Origin: Pontibacter qinzhouensis
GTDB lineage: Bacteria > Bacteroidota > Bacteroidia > Cytophagales > Hymenobacteraceae
Direction of reading: 5' to 3'
Length of the DNA: 62,549 bases
Assembly: GCF_008017455.1 (NCBI RefSeq)
Contig: NZ_VRTY01000027.1
Location: 1-62,549, forward strand
Shown: positions 53,945 through 61,626 of the stretch, in pieces
Layout: each line of letters opens with the position of its first letter
Position numbering within the stretch: the stretch's first letter is position 1
Made by a program: the position numbers and the translations under genes
The notes under the pieces: model-generated
Told to the model about the DNA's origin: nothing
Database searches by the model: none
Seen by the model: the letters and a program-made list of their open reading frames with translations, nothing else

Positions 53945-55636
53945 TTAAAATGAATAAGTAACACCTCCAATTAAGTTAACGCTTTTGTTTTGGTAATTTA
54001 CAAATCGCTCATATTTCTGACCTAATATATTATTCGCCATAACAAAGGCGGTAAAGCGGCTGGAGAATTTATAGTCAGCCTTCAGGTTCAGATCTACAAT
54101 ATTATCTGTTTCGCGAATCACCGTAGTGCCGTCCGGACGCAGTATACGGCCAAACGAGCTACCAATATAATAAAGTTCTGAATTAAAGAGAATCTTATCG
54201 TAGAAGTTATAGGTGGCAAACACACTAGCCATCAGTTCAGGACGGTGGAACGGTTGCTCTAAGGTTTCGGTCCTATAACTGTTATAATCAGCTTTTAATC
54301 CCACACGCACCTCATCGGAATAGTTAAAGACAGCCTCCGCATATAAATTTAAAACATTTGTGACGCCATTGTCATACACCAGTTCAAACTTAGTTGAATC
54401 GGTTCTGGAGTTGTTATAGAAATACAGGTTCCTGAAATTCTGGTAGGCTACCCGACCTGTTATGTGCACATAATTGGCAATGTTAGCCGATAAACCACCA
54501 TATAGCTCCAGTGTCTTGTTCACATCTGCCACATTTACGTTCTGTGCCAGAAATGGGTTCTCCTGCGTCAGCTGATACAAAGTAGTGCGGTCGAGGTCGC
54601 CCTGGAAGCCACCATAGATCTTTAATTTACCCTCTATTGGCTCAACCCCCAGCCTAACTACCGGATAAATGTTCGTGCTGCGGGCATTGTTCACCGTATC
54701 GGCAGTAAAAGCTAACCTGGCACCCAGGCTAACATTTAATACACCCAGCTGGCGCTCGTAGGTAGGCGTTAACTTAAAAAACGATCGGCTAACATTGGCA
54801 GAGTCTTTATGCGACAGCGTTCCAACAACAGCCGCCACCTTAAAGCCGGATACGTCATCTATAGCATAAGAGCCTGTAATATTGCCCATTATGCCCGTTT
54901 CGCTCATGTCGTACCTATCGTTTAAATGATTAAACTTGAGGTCGGCTCTATAAATAAATGGTGAACCGGATGTTTCGTTATGAAAGAAGGCATCAGCATG
55001 AAAACGGTTAAATACCTGTTTTATAGAGTCTCTGTCTATAACAGTTTCAAGAGATGGTTCATAGCCATAAAAATAATACTGGTCGCGGCCATAGCCGGCA
55101 CGACCGCCAATGGTAAAGCCTTTCAGATATTTTTCGCCATGAGCACTCACGCTGGAGTTGGCAACACCGGAGTTGGCTCTGTCGACTGGTCCTCGGGAAG
55201 AGGCCACATGGCTGACCTCTGCACCATACGCGCCCTCAGTGCTACGTTTGTTATGGAAATACCCCTTCAGGTACAGCGTGCCGTAATTGCCAATACCGGC
55301 TTTCAGGTAATTGCCATACAACTTGGTGAGTTCATCCTGCTTTATTGTCAGCACTTTCATCTGCAGGTTAATGTCCTGCGACGACAAACGGTAATCGTTG
55401 AACCGGTAACGGACATTTCGCTCCTGCGGCTCCGGCGGGTCAATTCTGAACTTTTCGAAGTTACGGGCAGCCCTGGGCAATTCTATCACACGGTTTTTCT
55501 CCACTACTACCTGCGCGTCTTCCAATTTTGCTCCTTCGCCCCAGCCAGTGCCGCCTTGCGCCTGCACCGTATTCATGAAACTGTAACCAACACTAAATAC
55601 AATGGCAAGTGAGGCTAACTTAAATTTATTTTTCAT
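53945..55636 (-). CDS. TonB-receptor-like outer-membrane barrel without plug
   Basis: 563 aa with signal peptide (about 1-26, NTVQAQGG). After a 90-residue periplasmic start there is no TonB plug or carboxypeptidase-like domain; it goes straight into a barrel with alternating aromatic strands (GNYGTLYLKGYFHNK, GRAGYGRDQYYFYGY, LELYGGLSANIANYVHITGRVAY) ending in GGVTYSF. Operon position, 5 bp before the HU-SPOR gene and close to ExbBD-TonB, suggests it works with that motor. Function unknown. Confidence 0.8.
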   Translation of the reverse strand: MKNKFKLASLAIVFSVGYSFMNTVQAQGGTGWGEGAKLEDAQVVVEKNRVIELPRAARNFEKFRIDPPEPQERNVRYRFNDYRLSSQDINLQMKVLTIKQDELTKLYGNYLKAGIGNYGTLYLKGYFHNKRSTEGAYGAEVSHVASSRGPVDRANSGVANSSVSAHGEKYLKGFTIGGRAGYGRDQYYFYGYEPSLETVIDRDSIKQVFNRFHADAFFHNETSGSPFIYRADLKFNHLNDRYDMSETGIMGNITGSYAIDDVSGFKVAAVVGTLSHKDSANVSRSFFKLTPTYERQLGVLNVSLGARLAFTADTVNNARSTNIYPVVRLGVEPIEGKLKIYGGFQGDLDRTTLYQLTQENPFLAQNVNVADVNKTLELYGGLSANIANYVHITGRVAYQNFRNLYFYNNSRTDSTKFELVYDNGVTNVLNLYAEAVFNYSDEVRVGLKADYNSYRTETLEQPFHRPELMASVFATYNFYDKILFNSELYYIGSSFGRILRPDGTTVIRETDNIVDLNLKADYKFSSRFTAFVMANNILGQKYERFVNYQNKSVNLIGGVTYSF

Positions 55637-55675
55637 GTTGCTATTTCTCTGTTCTGCTACTTCTTTACACTTAAA

Positions 55676-58600
55676 CTACTTAGGCTGAATCTGGATCATG
55701 TCACCGGTACCTCCACCTGCACCTCCCATTTTAGCCAGCTTTACCTTGGCCTCTGCCACCACTTCTTCTACCGGAGAGCCTTCAATTATAGACTCTAAAG
55801 TAGCTTTTGCCTGGAACGTCTCGTTCTGCGCCATGTAGTTATCGGCTATAATGAGGAAAGATCTGCCCAGCCAGTAGTCGTAGTTGGAGTATTTATTATT
55901 GAATTCGTAAGCAGCATCTATCGACTCTTTGTATTTCTTCTGCTTGTACAGAATTTCGGCCACCAGGTACTGCGCCTCTGCTCCGTTTACATCGGAGGCT
56001 GCCTTTACTGCCTCCCGGAACTCTGTCAGCGCCTGGTCCATGTTACCTTGCGCGTAAGTAGATTTGCCACGATAAAGCAAAGCGGTGTTTCGGGCATTAA
56101 GGGCTGCGTTGCCCTGGCTGATCAGGTCGTTGGCAATACGTTTAGAGCCTGCATAGTCATTAGTGAGGTAGTAACTCATCATCAGGCCGGTGAGTGCATT
56201 GGCTTGCTCGTTCCGGTTAGAGGCTACATCACGTAAGCGGCCATAATATTTAATAGCCTCTGTGTAGTTTTTAGCTTCAAACTCTATTTCTGCTACTTTC
56301 AGGATGGCGCGGTTCACGTACTCCGATTTGTTCTCGGCAATTACTTGCTTCATGCGTCTCATGCCTTCTTCCCTGTTATTCTGCCGCAGGTAAGAATCTG
56401 CCAGAAAATAACGTGAATCGCTTACAAACGGGCTTTTAGGGTAAGAAGAAACATAAGCTTCAAACTTAGGTATGGCCTGCGCATATTTTTCACTGAAGTA
56501 CAGAGATTTAGCAGCTTCATATTCAATGCTTTCTAGAGCACCGCTTTCGGGGTTAGATGTCTTGTAACGCGCCAGGTAACCGTCAAATTCTTCGCTGCGG
56601 TCCTGGTTTGCAAGTGCATCCTGAAGGCTGTATAAAGCACTGCTAGCCACCGGAGAAGACGGGTACTCATCCATCACACGTTTAAAGTCCACAATGGCGT
56701 CATTGTAGCGCTGCACATTGGTATAAGCAATACCGCGCTTCTGCAAAGCGTTCGGCACCAGCTTGCTTTCTGCCTTAGTTTGAATAAGTGCGGTAAAACC
56801 GGTTATTGCCGGCTGGTAATTACCTGCTTCAAAATCGATGAGCGCGCGTTGGTACTGGGCAGCATCCGCATAGCGTGAATTTGGGAACTGCGTCTGCACC
56901 GTCTGCAGGTTTTGCAATGCCTGGTCGCGTTTGCCGGTAATGCTTAGCACCACCCCCTTCTGAAAGTAGGCATAATCACGGTCAGGTGAGTTAGAGGCTA
57001 TTACCCGCTCATACAGCCCTAAAGCCTCGCTATATTTTTTGTCCACATAATAGCAGTCGGCAAGGCGCAACGTAGCGTCGTGGTAGTTCACGTTGCTAGG
57101 CTGAATCACATCTAAATAGGCTTTAAAATGAGTGAGAGCCCGTTCGTACTGCTTTGTGTTGTAATAAGCGTAGCCGGCACCGTACCTCGCTTTAATATAA
57201 TATTCAGAGTTAGTGGCCGGCGCATTTCTGAAAACGGCTCCGTAACTGTTTATGGCATCTTCGTAGCGTTGCCCGATAGAGTAAGCCTCTCCTTTAAGGA
57301 AATGGCTGCCTGCTGTCACCTCTTTATCGTAAGGGTACTCCAGCGATTTGTCGAGCATGGTAACAGACTGGGCGAACTTGGCATCGTTAAACAAATTAAC
57401 AGCATGGAAGTAGGTTACCCGTTGGTAGGTTTGCAGAATACGCCAGCTTTTTTTCGGGAGGCTCTCAATGTGGCGAATGGCATCCGGATAGTTGTTCGAG
57501 TTAAAATAAGCCTCGCTTAGCAGGTTGTCGGCATCAGCGCCTTGCTCCGAATCCGGGTAGTCGTTGGTAAAGCTGGCAAGCGAGTTAATTACCTCCCGGA
57601 AGTTACCCAGTTCGTAGTTAACCTGGGCATATTTTACCGTTGCTGCTTCGGTTACGCTTTTGTCGATGTTGTTTTTGCGGGCCTGGTCAAAGGCAGTGAG
57701 TGCAAACTGCTTGTTGTTTTCTTTTAAGTAGCTTAAGCCGAGGTAGTAGGCGGCGTTCTGCCCAAGAGCCGTTTTCTTCAGGGCGATATCCTTGAAGTTG
57801 GCGATGGCATTTTTAAAGTTATCGTTTTTGTAGTCGGTAAAAGCGATCTTGTATTGAACCACCTCATCGAGGGTACGCTTGCCCTGGGCATATTGCGTAA
57901 AATAGGTAGCGGCCGTGGCATAATCTGCCTTCTGGTAATAGGCATCGCCCACAAGCAATGCAATTTCATCGGCCTGGGCTGGCTTGGGTGTGGCGGCCAA
58001 AGATGCTTCGCCGTATCTTATAACCTCGTAAATGTCGTTCTCCTTATAAAGAATCTCTGTTACCATGTAAGGCACGATCTGCTGGTAAGCTTCGTTCTTC
58101 TCCGCAATTTTCAGATCGGTTTTGGCCGCCGTGTAGTCACCGTTGCGATAGGCAATGTACCCGGCATAGTAGTTAGAGGCGTAGGCAAAACGGTGCTCTT
58201 CGGTTCTGAAGCCCGTGGTCTTGTTTTTGTCGAAGTAGATTTTGGCGTTATCAAAATCTTTGGTGGCAAAGTAGGAGTAGCCCAGCTTGAACTCCAGTTC
58301 CTTATTCTGCTTAATGCCAAGCAAATGCGTTGGCGCCTGCACCAGAAAATCTACCGCCTTTTTATAGTCTTTGTTCTCGAAATAGTAAAGTCCTAACTCG
58401 TAGTTCGCCAGCGCTGTTTTGGGGTGAGCCGGATACTTGGCTGTAAAAGCCAGAATTTGCTGTTCCGCATCCGGATGAAGCAGGTACAAGCCGCTTAAAG
58501 CATAATAATATTGCGCATCGGCAGTTTTGGCATCGTCACCGATAAGCGTAATGTATTTCTGAAACGCCTCCTGCGCCGACCCATACTTTGCCCGATCAAA

Positions 58601-58723
58601 AAGTTCGATTGCTTCATGGAAATGTCGTTCCTCAGAAGTTAAAACCTGCGTATGCTGTGCTTCAGCCAAGTGTGCTCCGCCAGCCATTACCGTTGCAAGC
58701 GCTACTTTGTAAGCTATCTTCAT
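55676..58723 (-). CDS. large exported TPR-repeat protein
   Basis: 1015 aa from ATG 58723 (upstream GTG at 58741 is in frame). Signal peptide (about 1-22, AGGAHLAEAQ), then at least 20 tetratricopeptide repeats over the whole length (for example YYALSGLYLL, ALANYELGLYYFENKDYKKAV, ADNLLSEAYFNSNNYPDAI, DSRYFLADSYLRQ). Ends Gly-rich (GGAGGGTGDM). Periplasmic or outer-membrane scaffold, comparable in place to the TPR protein CpoB/YbgF beside Tol genes, which is analogy only. First gene of the operon running to trmB. Confidence 0.88.
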   Translation of the reverse strand: MKIAYKVALATVMAGGAHLAEAQHTQVLTSEERHFHEAIELFDRAKYGSAQEAFQKYITLIGDDAKTADAQYYYALSGLYLLHPDAEQQILAFTAKYPAHPKTALANYELGLYYFENKDYKKAVDFLVQAPTHLLGIKQNKELEFKLGYSYFATKDFDNAKIYFDKNKTTGFRTEEHRFAYASNYYAGYIAYRNGDYTAAKTDLKIAEKNEAYQQIVPYMVTEILYKENDIYEVIRYGEASLAATPKPAQADEIALLVGDAYYQKADYATAATYFTQYAQGKRTLDEVVQYKIAFTDYKNDNFKNAIANFKDIALKKTALGQNAAYYLGLSYLKENNKQFALTAFDQARKNNIDKSVTEAATVKYAQVNYELGNFREVINSLASFTNDYPDSEQGADADNLLSEAYFNSNNYPDAIRHIESLPKKSWRILQTYQRVTYFHAVNLFNDAKFAQSVTMLDKSLEYPYDKEVTAGSHFLKGEAYSIGQRYEDAINSYGAVFRNAPATNSEYYIKARYGAGYAYYNTKQYERALTHFKAYLDVIQPSNVNYHDATLRLADCYYVDKKYSEALGLYERVIASNSPDRDYAYFQKGVVLSITGKRDQALQNLQTVQTQFPNSRYADAAQYQRALIDFEAGNYQPAITGFTALIQTKAESKLVPNALQKRGIAYTNVQRYNDAIVDFKRVMDEYPSSPVASSALYSLQDALANQDRSEEFDGYLARYKTSNPESGALESIEYEAAKSLYFSEKYAQAIPKFEAYVSSYPKSPFVSDSRYFLADSYLRQNNREEGMRRMKQVIAENKSEYVNRAILKVAEIEFEAKNYTEAIKYYGRLRDVASNRNEQANALTGLMMSYYLTNDYAGSKRIANDLISQGNAALNARNTALLYRGKSTYAQGNMDQALTEFREAVKAASDVNGAEAQYLVAEILYKQKKYKESIDAAYEFNNKYSNYDYWLGRSFLIIADNYMAQNETFQAKATLESIIEGSPVEEVVAEAKVKLAKMGGAGGGTGDMIQIQPK

Positions 58724-59139
58724 ATATTCTTTTCTGCCCACTTTCTGGACTAAACGTTGATCTTTTTGTTGTACCCGCGGTGGCTTCCACCAAATTCAAA
58801 GTTAATAAAAAAAGCTTAGCTGCAGCCTGTTCTGTACCTGCTACAGACAAAGGTTTACCATATAATTTCAGATCTCCGGCTTATCTTCCTTCAATGGCTT
58901 TACAACTGAATTATTGTGCAGCCCCAGGTTTTTTCTTTTAGCCTCTTCCAATTTTTCAGTGTGTGACTGAACTTACCGGACTCAGAACGGTATCGCCTTA
59001 AGAAAAACAACACTCGTACTTCGTAGCACGAATCACGATTATAAATTCATATTGGGATTATGGAGCGGCAAATTGAATTGCTGTTTATACAAAGGCAAAA
59101 AACTGCGTTATGCGTTTAAAACTGGTTAGCAAAAAAACC
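58724..59139. other. region upstream of the TPR gene
   Basis: About 415 bp. No supportable gene. It should hold the operon promoter, which I cannot place. A REP-like imperfect palindrome lies at 59012-59040. Confidence 0.45.
59012..59040. repeat. REP-like imperfect palindrome
   Basis: TCGTACTTCGTAGCACGA reads nearly the same on both strands, with a following AATCACGATTA. Single copy in the window; low-confidence REP call. Confidence 0.35.
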
Positions 59140-59200
59140 ATTTAACACCTAATGTCTCGTATAAACGACGGGCGAGGCCGTCGTTTATACAATGTTGTAC
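59140..59200 (-). other. attC-like site 2
   Basis: On the minus strand: R''-like GTACAAC, then GTATAAACGACGG / CCGTCGTTTATAC (13-bp perfect stem, 6-nt loop), then R' GTTAAAT (fits GTTRRRY). 61 bp long. R'' has one base outside RYYYAAC and the spacers are unequal (3 and 12 nt), so this is weaker than site 1. R'' is complementary to the first bases of the cassette that precedes it. Confidence 0.5.
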
Positions 59201-59410
59201 TAAACCTACGGTAGTTTTTTGTATATTAGTGGCTGAGTTCTTCAGTCATTAATTTGATGTTTTTTAAAATGATTAAGTATTTGGTAATCAATAAATTATA
59301 CTTTCAATTTTCCATGAAAGTTAATTATATGTCATTGATTATCAATTAATTGCATCAAATTTCCCTAAAACGAAAAACCCTATATAATAAGGTGTATCGC
59401 AACCGGTTAA

Positions 59411-59468
59411 GTACAACCCGGCCTTCATTGTAGGCACTCCGTGCCCAACGAAGACCTAGTTGTTGGGC
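59411..59468 (-). other. attC-like site 1
   Basis: On the minus strand, directly after the cassette gene's TAA: R'' GCCCAAC (fits RYYYAAC), 5-nt spacer, an 11-bp arm (GGTCTTCGTTG with CAATGAAGGCC, two G-T pairs), an inner 5-bp stem GGCAC-GGA-GTGCC, a 2-nt bulge TA, then GG and R' GTTGTAC. Total 58 bp, the length of small attC sites. R' differs from GTTRRRY at one base. Confidence 0.6.
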
Positions 59469-60020
59469 TTAGTTATTTTTCATTTTCTGTTGCTCCTCCA
59501 AAAGCCTTTCTCTGAATGTTTTAGGCTTGACATATGCAATGGCATTCCATTCTTGTTTGACATGGTCGAAGGCGAACCTTTGTGTGGGTTGGTACCTTTC
59601 TGTGCCTCCACAACTTATAGCTAGGTTGATTTTAGTGAAGTATGGTCGTCCGTTGTAAAAGAATACACCTCTTCTAGCTGTGTAATCGACTGGGCCGATA
59701 TTAATATCAACCGTATCATCAGCGATGACTTTATGGACTACTCTCCAAATGGTCAGTCCGTTTTTCTCTTTAAGCGCAAGTTTTGTTAACTCCTTGCCTG
59801 TTGGGAAAGTGATGTTTTTTACTGTGATTTTGTCCTTTATTTTCTCTGTATTTTCTGTCAACTCAAAATATTGAGGTTCGTTCGAGCTTTTCAAATAGTC
59901 GAGATTTTCTATAGTTGCTAAATATAGGCTTGTATAGTCTTCTTTTTGGGAAGACTCTGTTTGTCCATTAGCAGAACTGAAAAACAAACAAGAAAATACA
60001 ACAGCCAATATTTTTTCCAT
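59469..60020 (-). CDS. hypothetical secreted protein in an integron-like cassette
   Basis: 183 aa from ATG 60020 (the frame is open to 60047 but that is inside the core site). Signal peptide (about 1-20, FFSSANGQ), so exported. The body has no family I recognise; it is lysine-rich with KNITFPTGKELTKLAL, VIADDTVDINIGPVDYTARRGVFFYNGRPY and ISCGGTERYQ. The stop codon abuts GCCCAAC, and GTTGGGC lies 18 bp upstream of the ATG on the gene strand. A+T content is higher than in the neighbouring genes. Probably a mobile cassette gene. Confidence 0.7.
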   Translation of the reverse strand: MEKILAVVFSCLFFSSANGQTESSQKEDYTSLYLATIENLDYLKSSNEPQYFELTENTEKIKDKITVKNITFPTGKELTKLALKEKNGLTIWRVVHKVIADDTVDINIGPVDYTARRGVFFYNGRPYFTKINLAISCGGTERYQPTQRFAFDHVKQEWNAIAYVKPKTFRERLLEEQQKMKNN

Positions 60021-60038
60021 TTCATTAATTCTAATTAA

Positions 60039-60045
60039 GCCCAAC
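60039..60045 (-). other. cassette core site (GTTGGGC)
   Basis: On the minus strand GTTGGGC matches GTTRRRY and marks the 5' boundary of the cassette. It is complementary to the GCCCAAC R'' box at the other end. A 16-bp imperfect inverted repeat (one mismatch) therefore brackets the gene (59460-59475 and 60032-60047). Confidence 0.55.
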
Positions 60046-60075
60046 AATTAGCAACTAACAACCAAACCCCAACCA

Positions 60076-60131
60076 AATTATTCAAATCAAAATGCCCTCC
60101 AGAAGAATTTTAATGCTTTTGGTGCCAAGGG
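60076..60131 (-). repeat. 56-bp intergenic element, copy 13
   Basis: On the minus strand begins CCCTTGGCAC, centre CTTCTGGAGG, end ATTTGAATAATT. The CCCTTG end is 1 bp after the holA stop codon. The other end is about 30 bp from the cassette core site. Confidence 0.85.
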
Positions 60132-60132
60132 T

Positions 60133-61179
60133 CTACACAGCCAGCGCACGTGGCACCGGGTGCAGAATTTTGAAAACCAACTCTCTCAGGATCTCGGCAT
60201 CGGACATGTTGCCGCCCTGAATGCCTTTTACCTGTAAATCGGCCACCCTTATAAAGTGAATGATATCGATGGTTTTTTGTGCCGGGTAAACCCGCAGCGC
60301 GTGCAGGTACTCTTTGGCCAGAAAACCCCGGTTGCCCAGGCTTTTACGCACAGCTGCCTCCGACTTATCAGCGTTCATGTGCAACACCAGGAGCTTTGTA
60401 AAAAAGGAGAACAGCAGCGACAGGTTCGGAATCAGGGGGTTGTTCTTCGGGTTCGATTCGAAATAATGAATAATGCGGTGCACTTTCAGAGCATCCTGCT
60501 GAATAAGGGCCGTCTGAAGTTCAAAAATATTGTATTCCTTACTGATGCCCACGTTCTCCTGCACTACCCGCTCATCTATGGTTTGGCCAGGCTTCAGGTT
60601 CAGGAGCAGTTTATCTATTTCGTTTGCCTGCCGCGACAGGTCCGAGCCAATGAACTCGCTCAGGAGCAGCACGGCTTTTGGCGTTGCCTGCAGTCCTTTC
60701 TCTTTGATGTAGCTTGTTACCCAACCCGGAATCTGGTTGTCGTAAAGCTTTTTGGTGGTGAGCAGCACAGCATGTTTGCCTACTACTTTGGCCAGCGATT
60801 TGCGCCCATCCAGCGATTTATGCTTAAAGCACAGCACCAGGATGGTAGACGGAAGCGGGTTCTGCAGGTACGTCTCCAGTTGTTTCATGCCCTCCTCTTT
60901 CTCAATGTCCGGCACCGATTGCGCCTCTTTCACGATTACTACCTGCCGCTCCGACATCATCGGGAAGCGCTTGGCCTGCAGCAGAATGGTAGCAACATCG
61001 GCGTCTTTGCCATAGATCACCACCTGGTTAAAGCCTTTCTCATGCTCCTGCAGCGCATTGGCTTCTATATAATCCGAAATCAGGTCGATGTAGTAAGGCT
61101 CTTCGCCCTGCAAAAAATACACAGGGGCAAACAGCCGTTTCTTCAGTTGCTCCAGAATACCTTCAGGTGTTTGCGACAT
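60133..61179 (-). CDS. holA: DNA polymerase III delta subunit
   Basis: Clamp-loader subunit that opens the sliding clamp. 348 aa. Family layout: PVYFLQGEEPYYIDLISDYIE at the N-terminus (AAA-like domain without a P-loop), FPMMSERQVVIVKEAQ, a middle FIGSDLSRQANEIDKLLLNL, and the helical collar domain. ATG at 61179. The window also has a possible psi-like gene at 7133. Single gene, no operon partner. Confidence 0.9.
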   Translation of the reverse strand: MSQTPEGILEQLKKRLFAPVYFLQGEEPYYIDLISDYIEANALQEHEKGFNQVVIYGKDADVATILLQAKRFPMMSERQVVIVKEAQSVPDIEKEEGMKQLETYLQNPLPSTILVLCFKHKSLDGRKSLAKVVGKHAVLLTTKKLYDNQIPGWVTSYIKEKGLQATPKAVLLLSEFIGSDLSRQANEIDKLLLNLKPGQTIDERVVQENVGISKEYNIFELQTALIQQDALKVHRIIHYFESNPKNNPLIPNLSLLFSFFTKLLVLHMNADKSEAAVRKSLGNRGFLAKEYLHALRVYPAQKTIDIIHFIRVADLQVKGIQGGNMSDAEILRELVFKILHPVPRALAV

Positions 61180-61626
61180 ATATATTTTTTACTATATAAA
61201 GAAATGAAATTGGCTGCTGCTCCTGATCCTCCAACAACAGATGTGCCAGGTTCAAGGCAGAAATGCCTCACAAAGGTAAAGCATCAAAATTAATTTCTGA
61301 ACTCTTATAACAGGGAAATGCCTGGCACCAGGTTAAGTTTTTATAACACCTGAAGCTCAGATTATTTAAATAAAAATGGCCTTCCAAAGACATTTTATGA
61401 TAAAACCCTCAAGGGTTCAGGTTTATTGCAGGCACTGTTTATGTTTGTTAGGCAGCAGATCAACTTAATACCTTTGCTGCCGTACCTCCACTGCAACTAC
61501 ACCTGCTACTACTTATTTCAGAACAGGCAGGTAACTGTATAAACTGTAGTATTCTATACCGGCTGCACCAGTGCTCCTTCTGTGGCTGCAGGTGCATCAA
61601 AAACTGATTTTCCGTAACAAACCATT
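61180..61626. other. divergent region between holA and the P-type ATPase
   Basis: About 447 bp. It contains one 56-bp element. I see no gene, RNA or clear promoter besides that. Confidence 0.45.
61360..61415 (-). repeat. 56-bp intergenic element, copy 14
   Basis: On the minus strand begins CCCTTGAGGG, centre CTTTGGAAGG, end ATTTAAATAATC (the only copy not ending AATT). It lies between divergent genes. Confidence 0.8.

Noticed and set aside
60256..61293. 345-aa plus-strand open frame
   Set aside because: Antisense to holA with His/Gln/Leu-rich shadow composition; holA itself is clearly real.
4087..61415. 56-bp family as ordinary MITEs
   Set aside because: No terminal inverted repeats, no visible target-site duplications, no length variation, and a middle segment that is unconserved while both ends are fixed.
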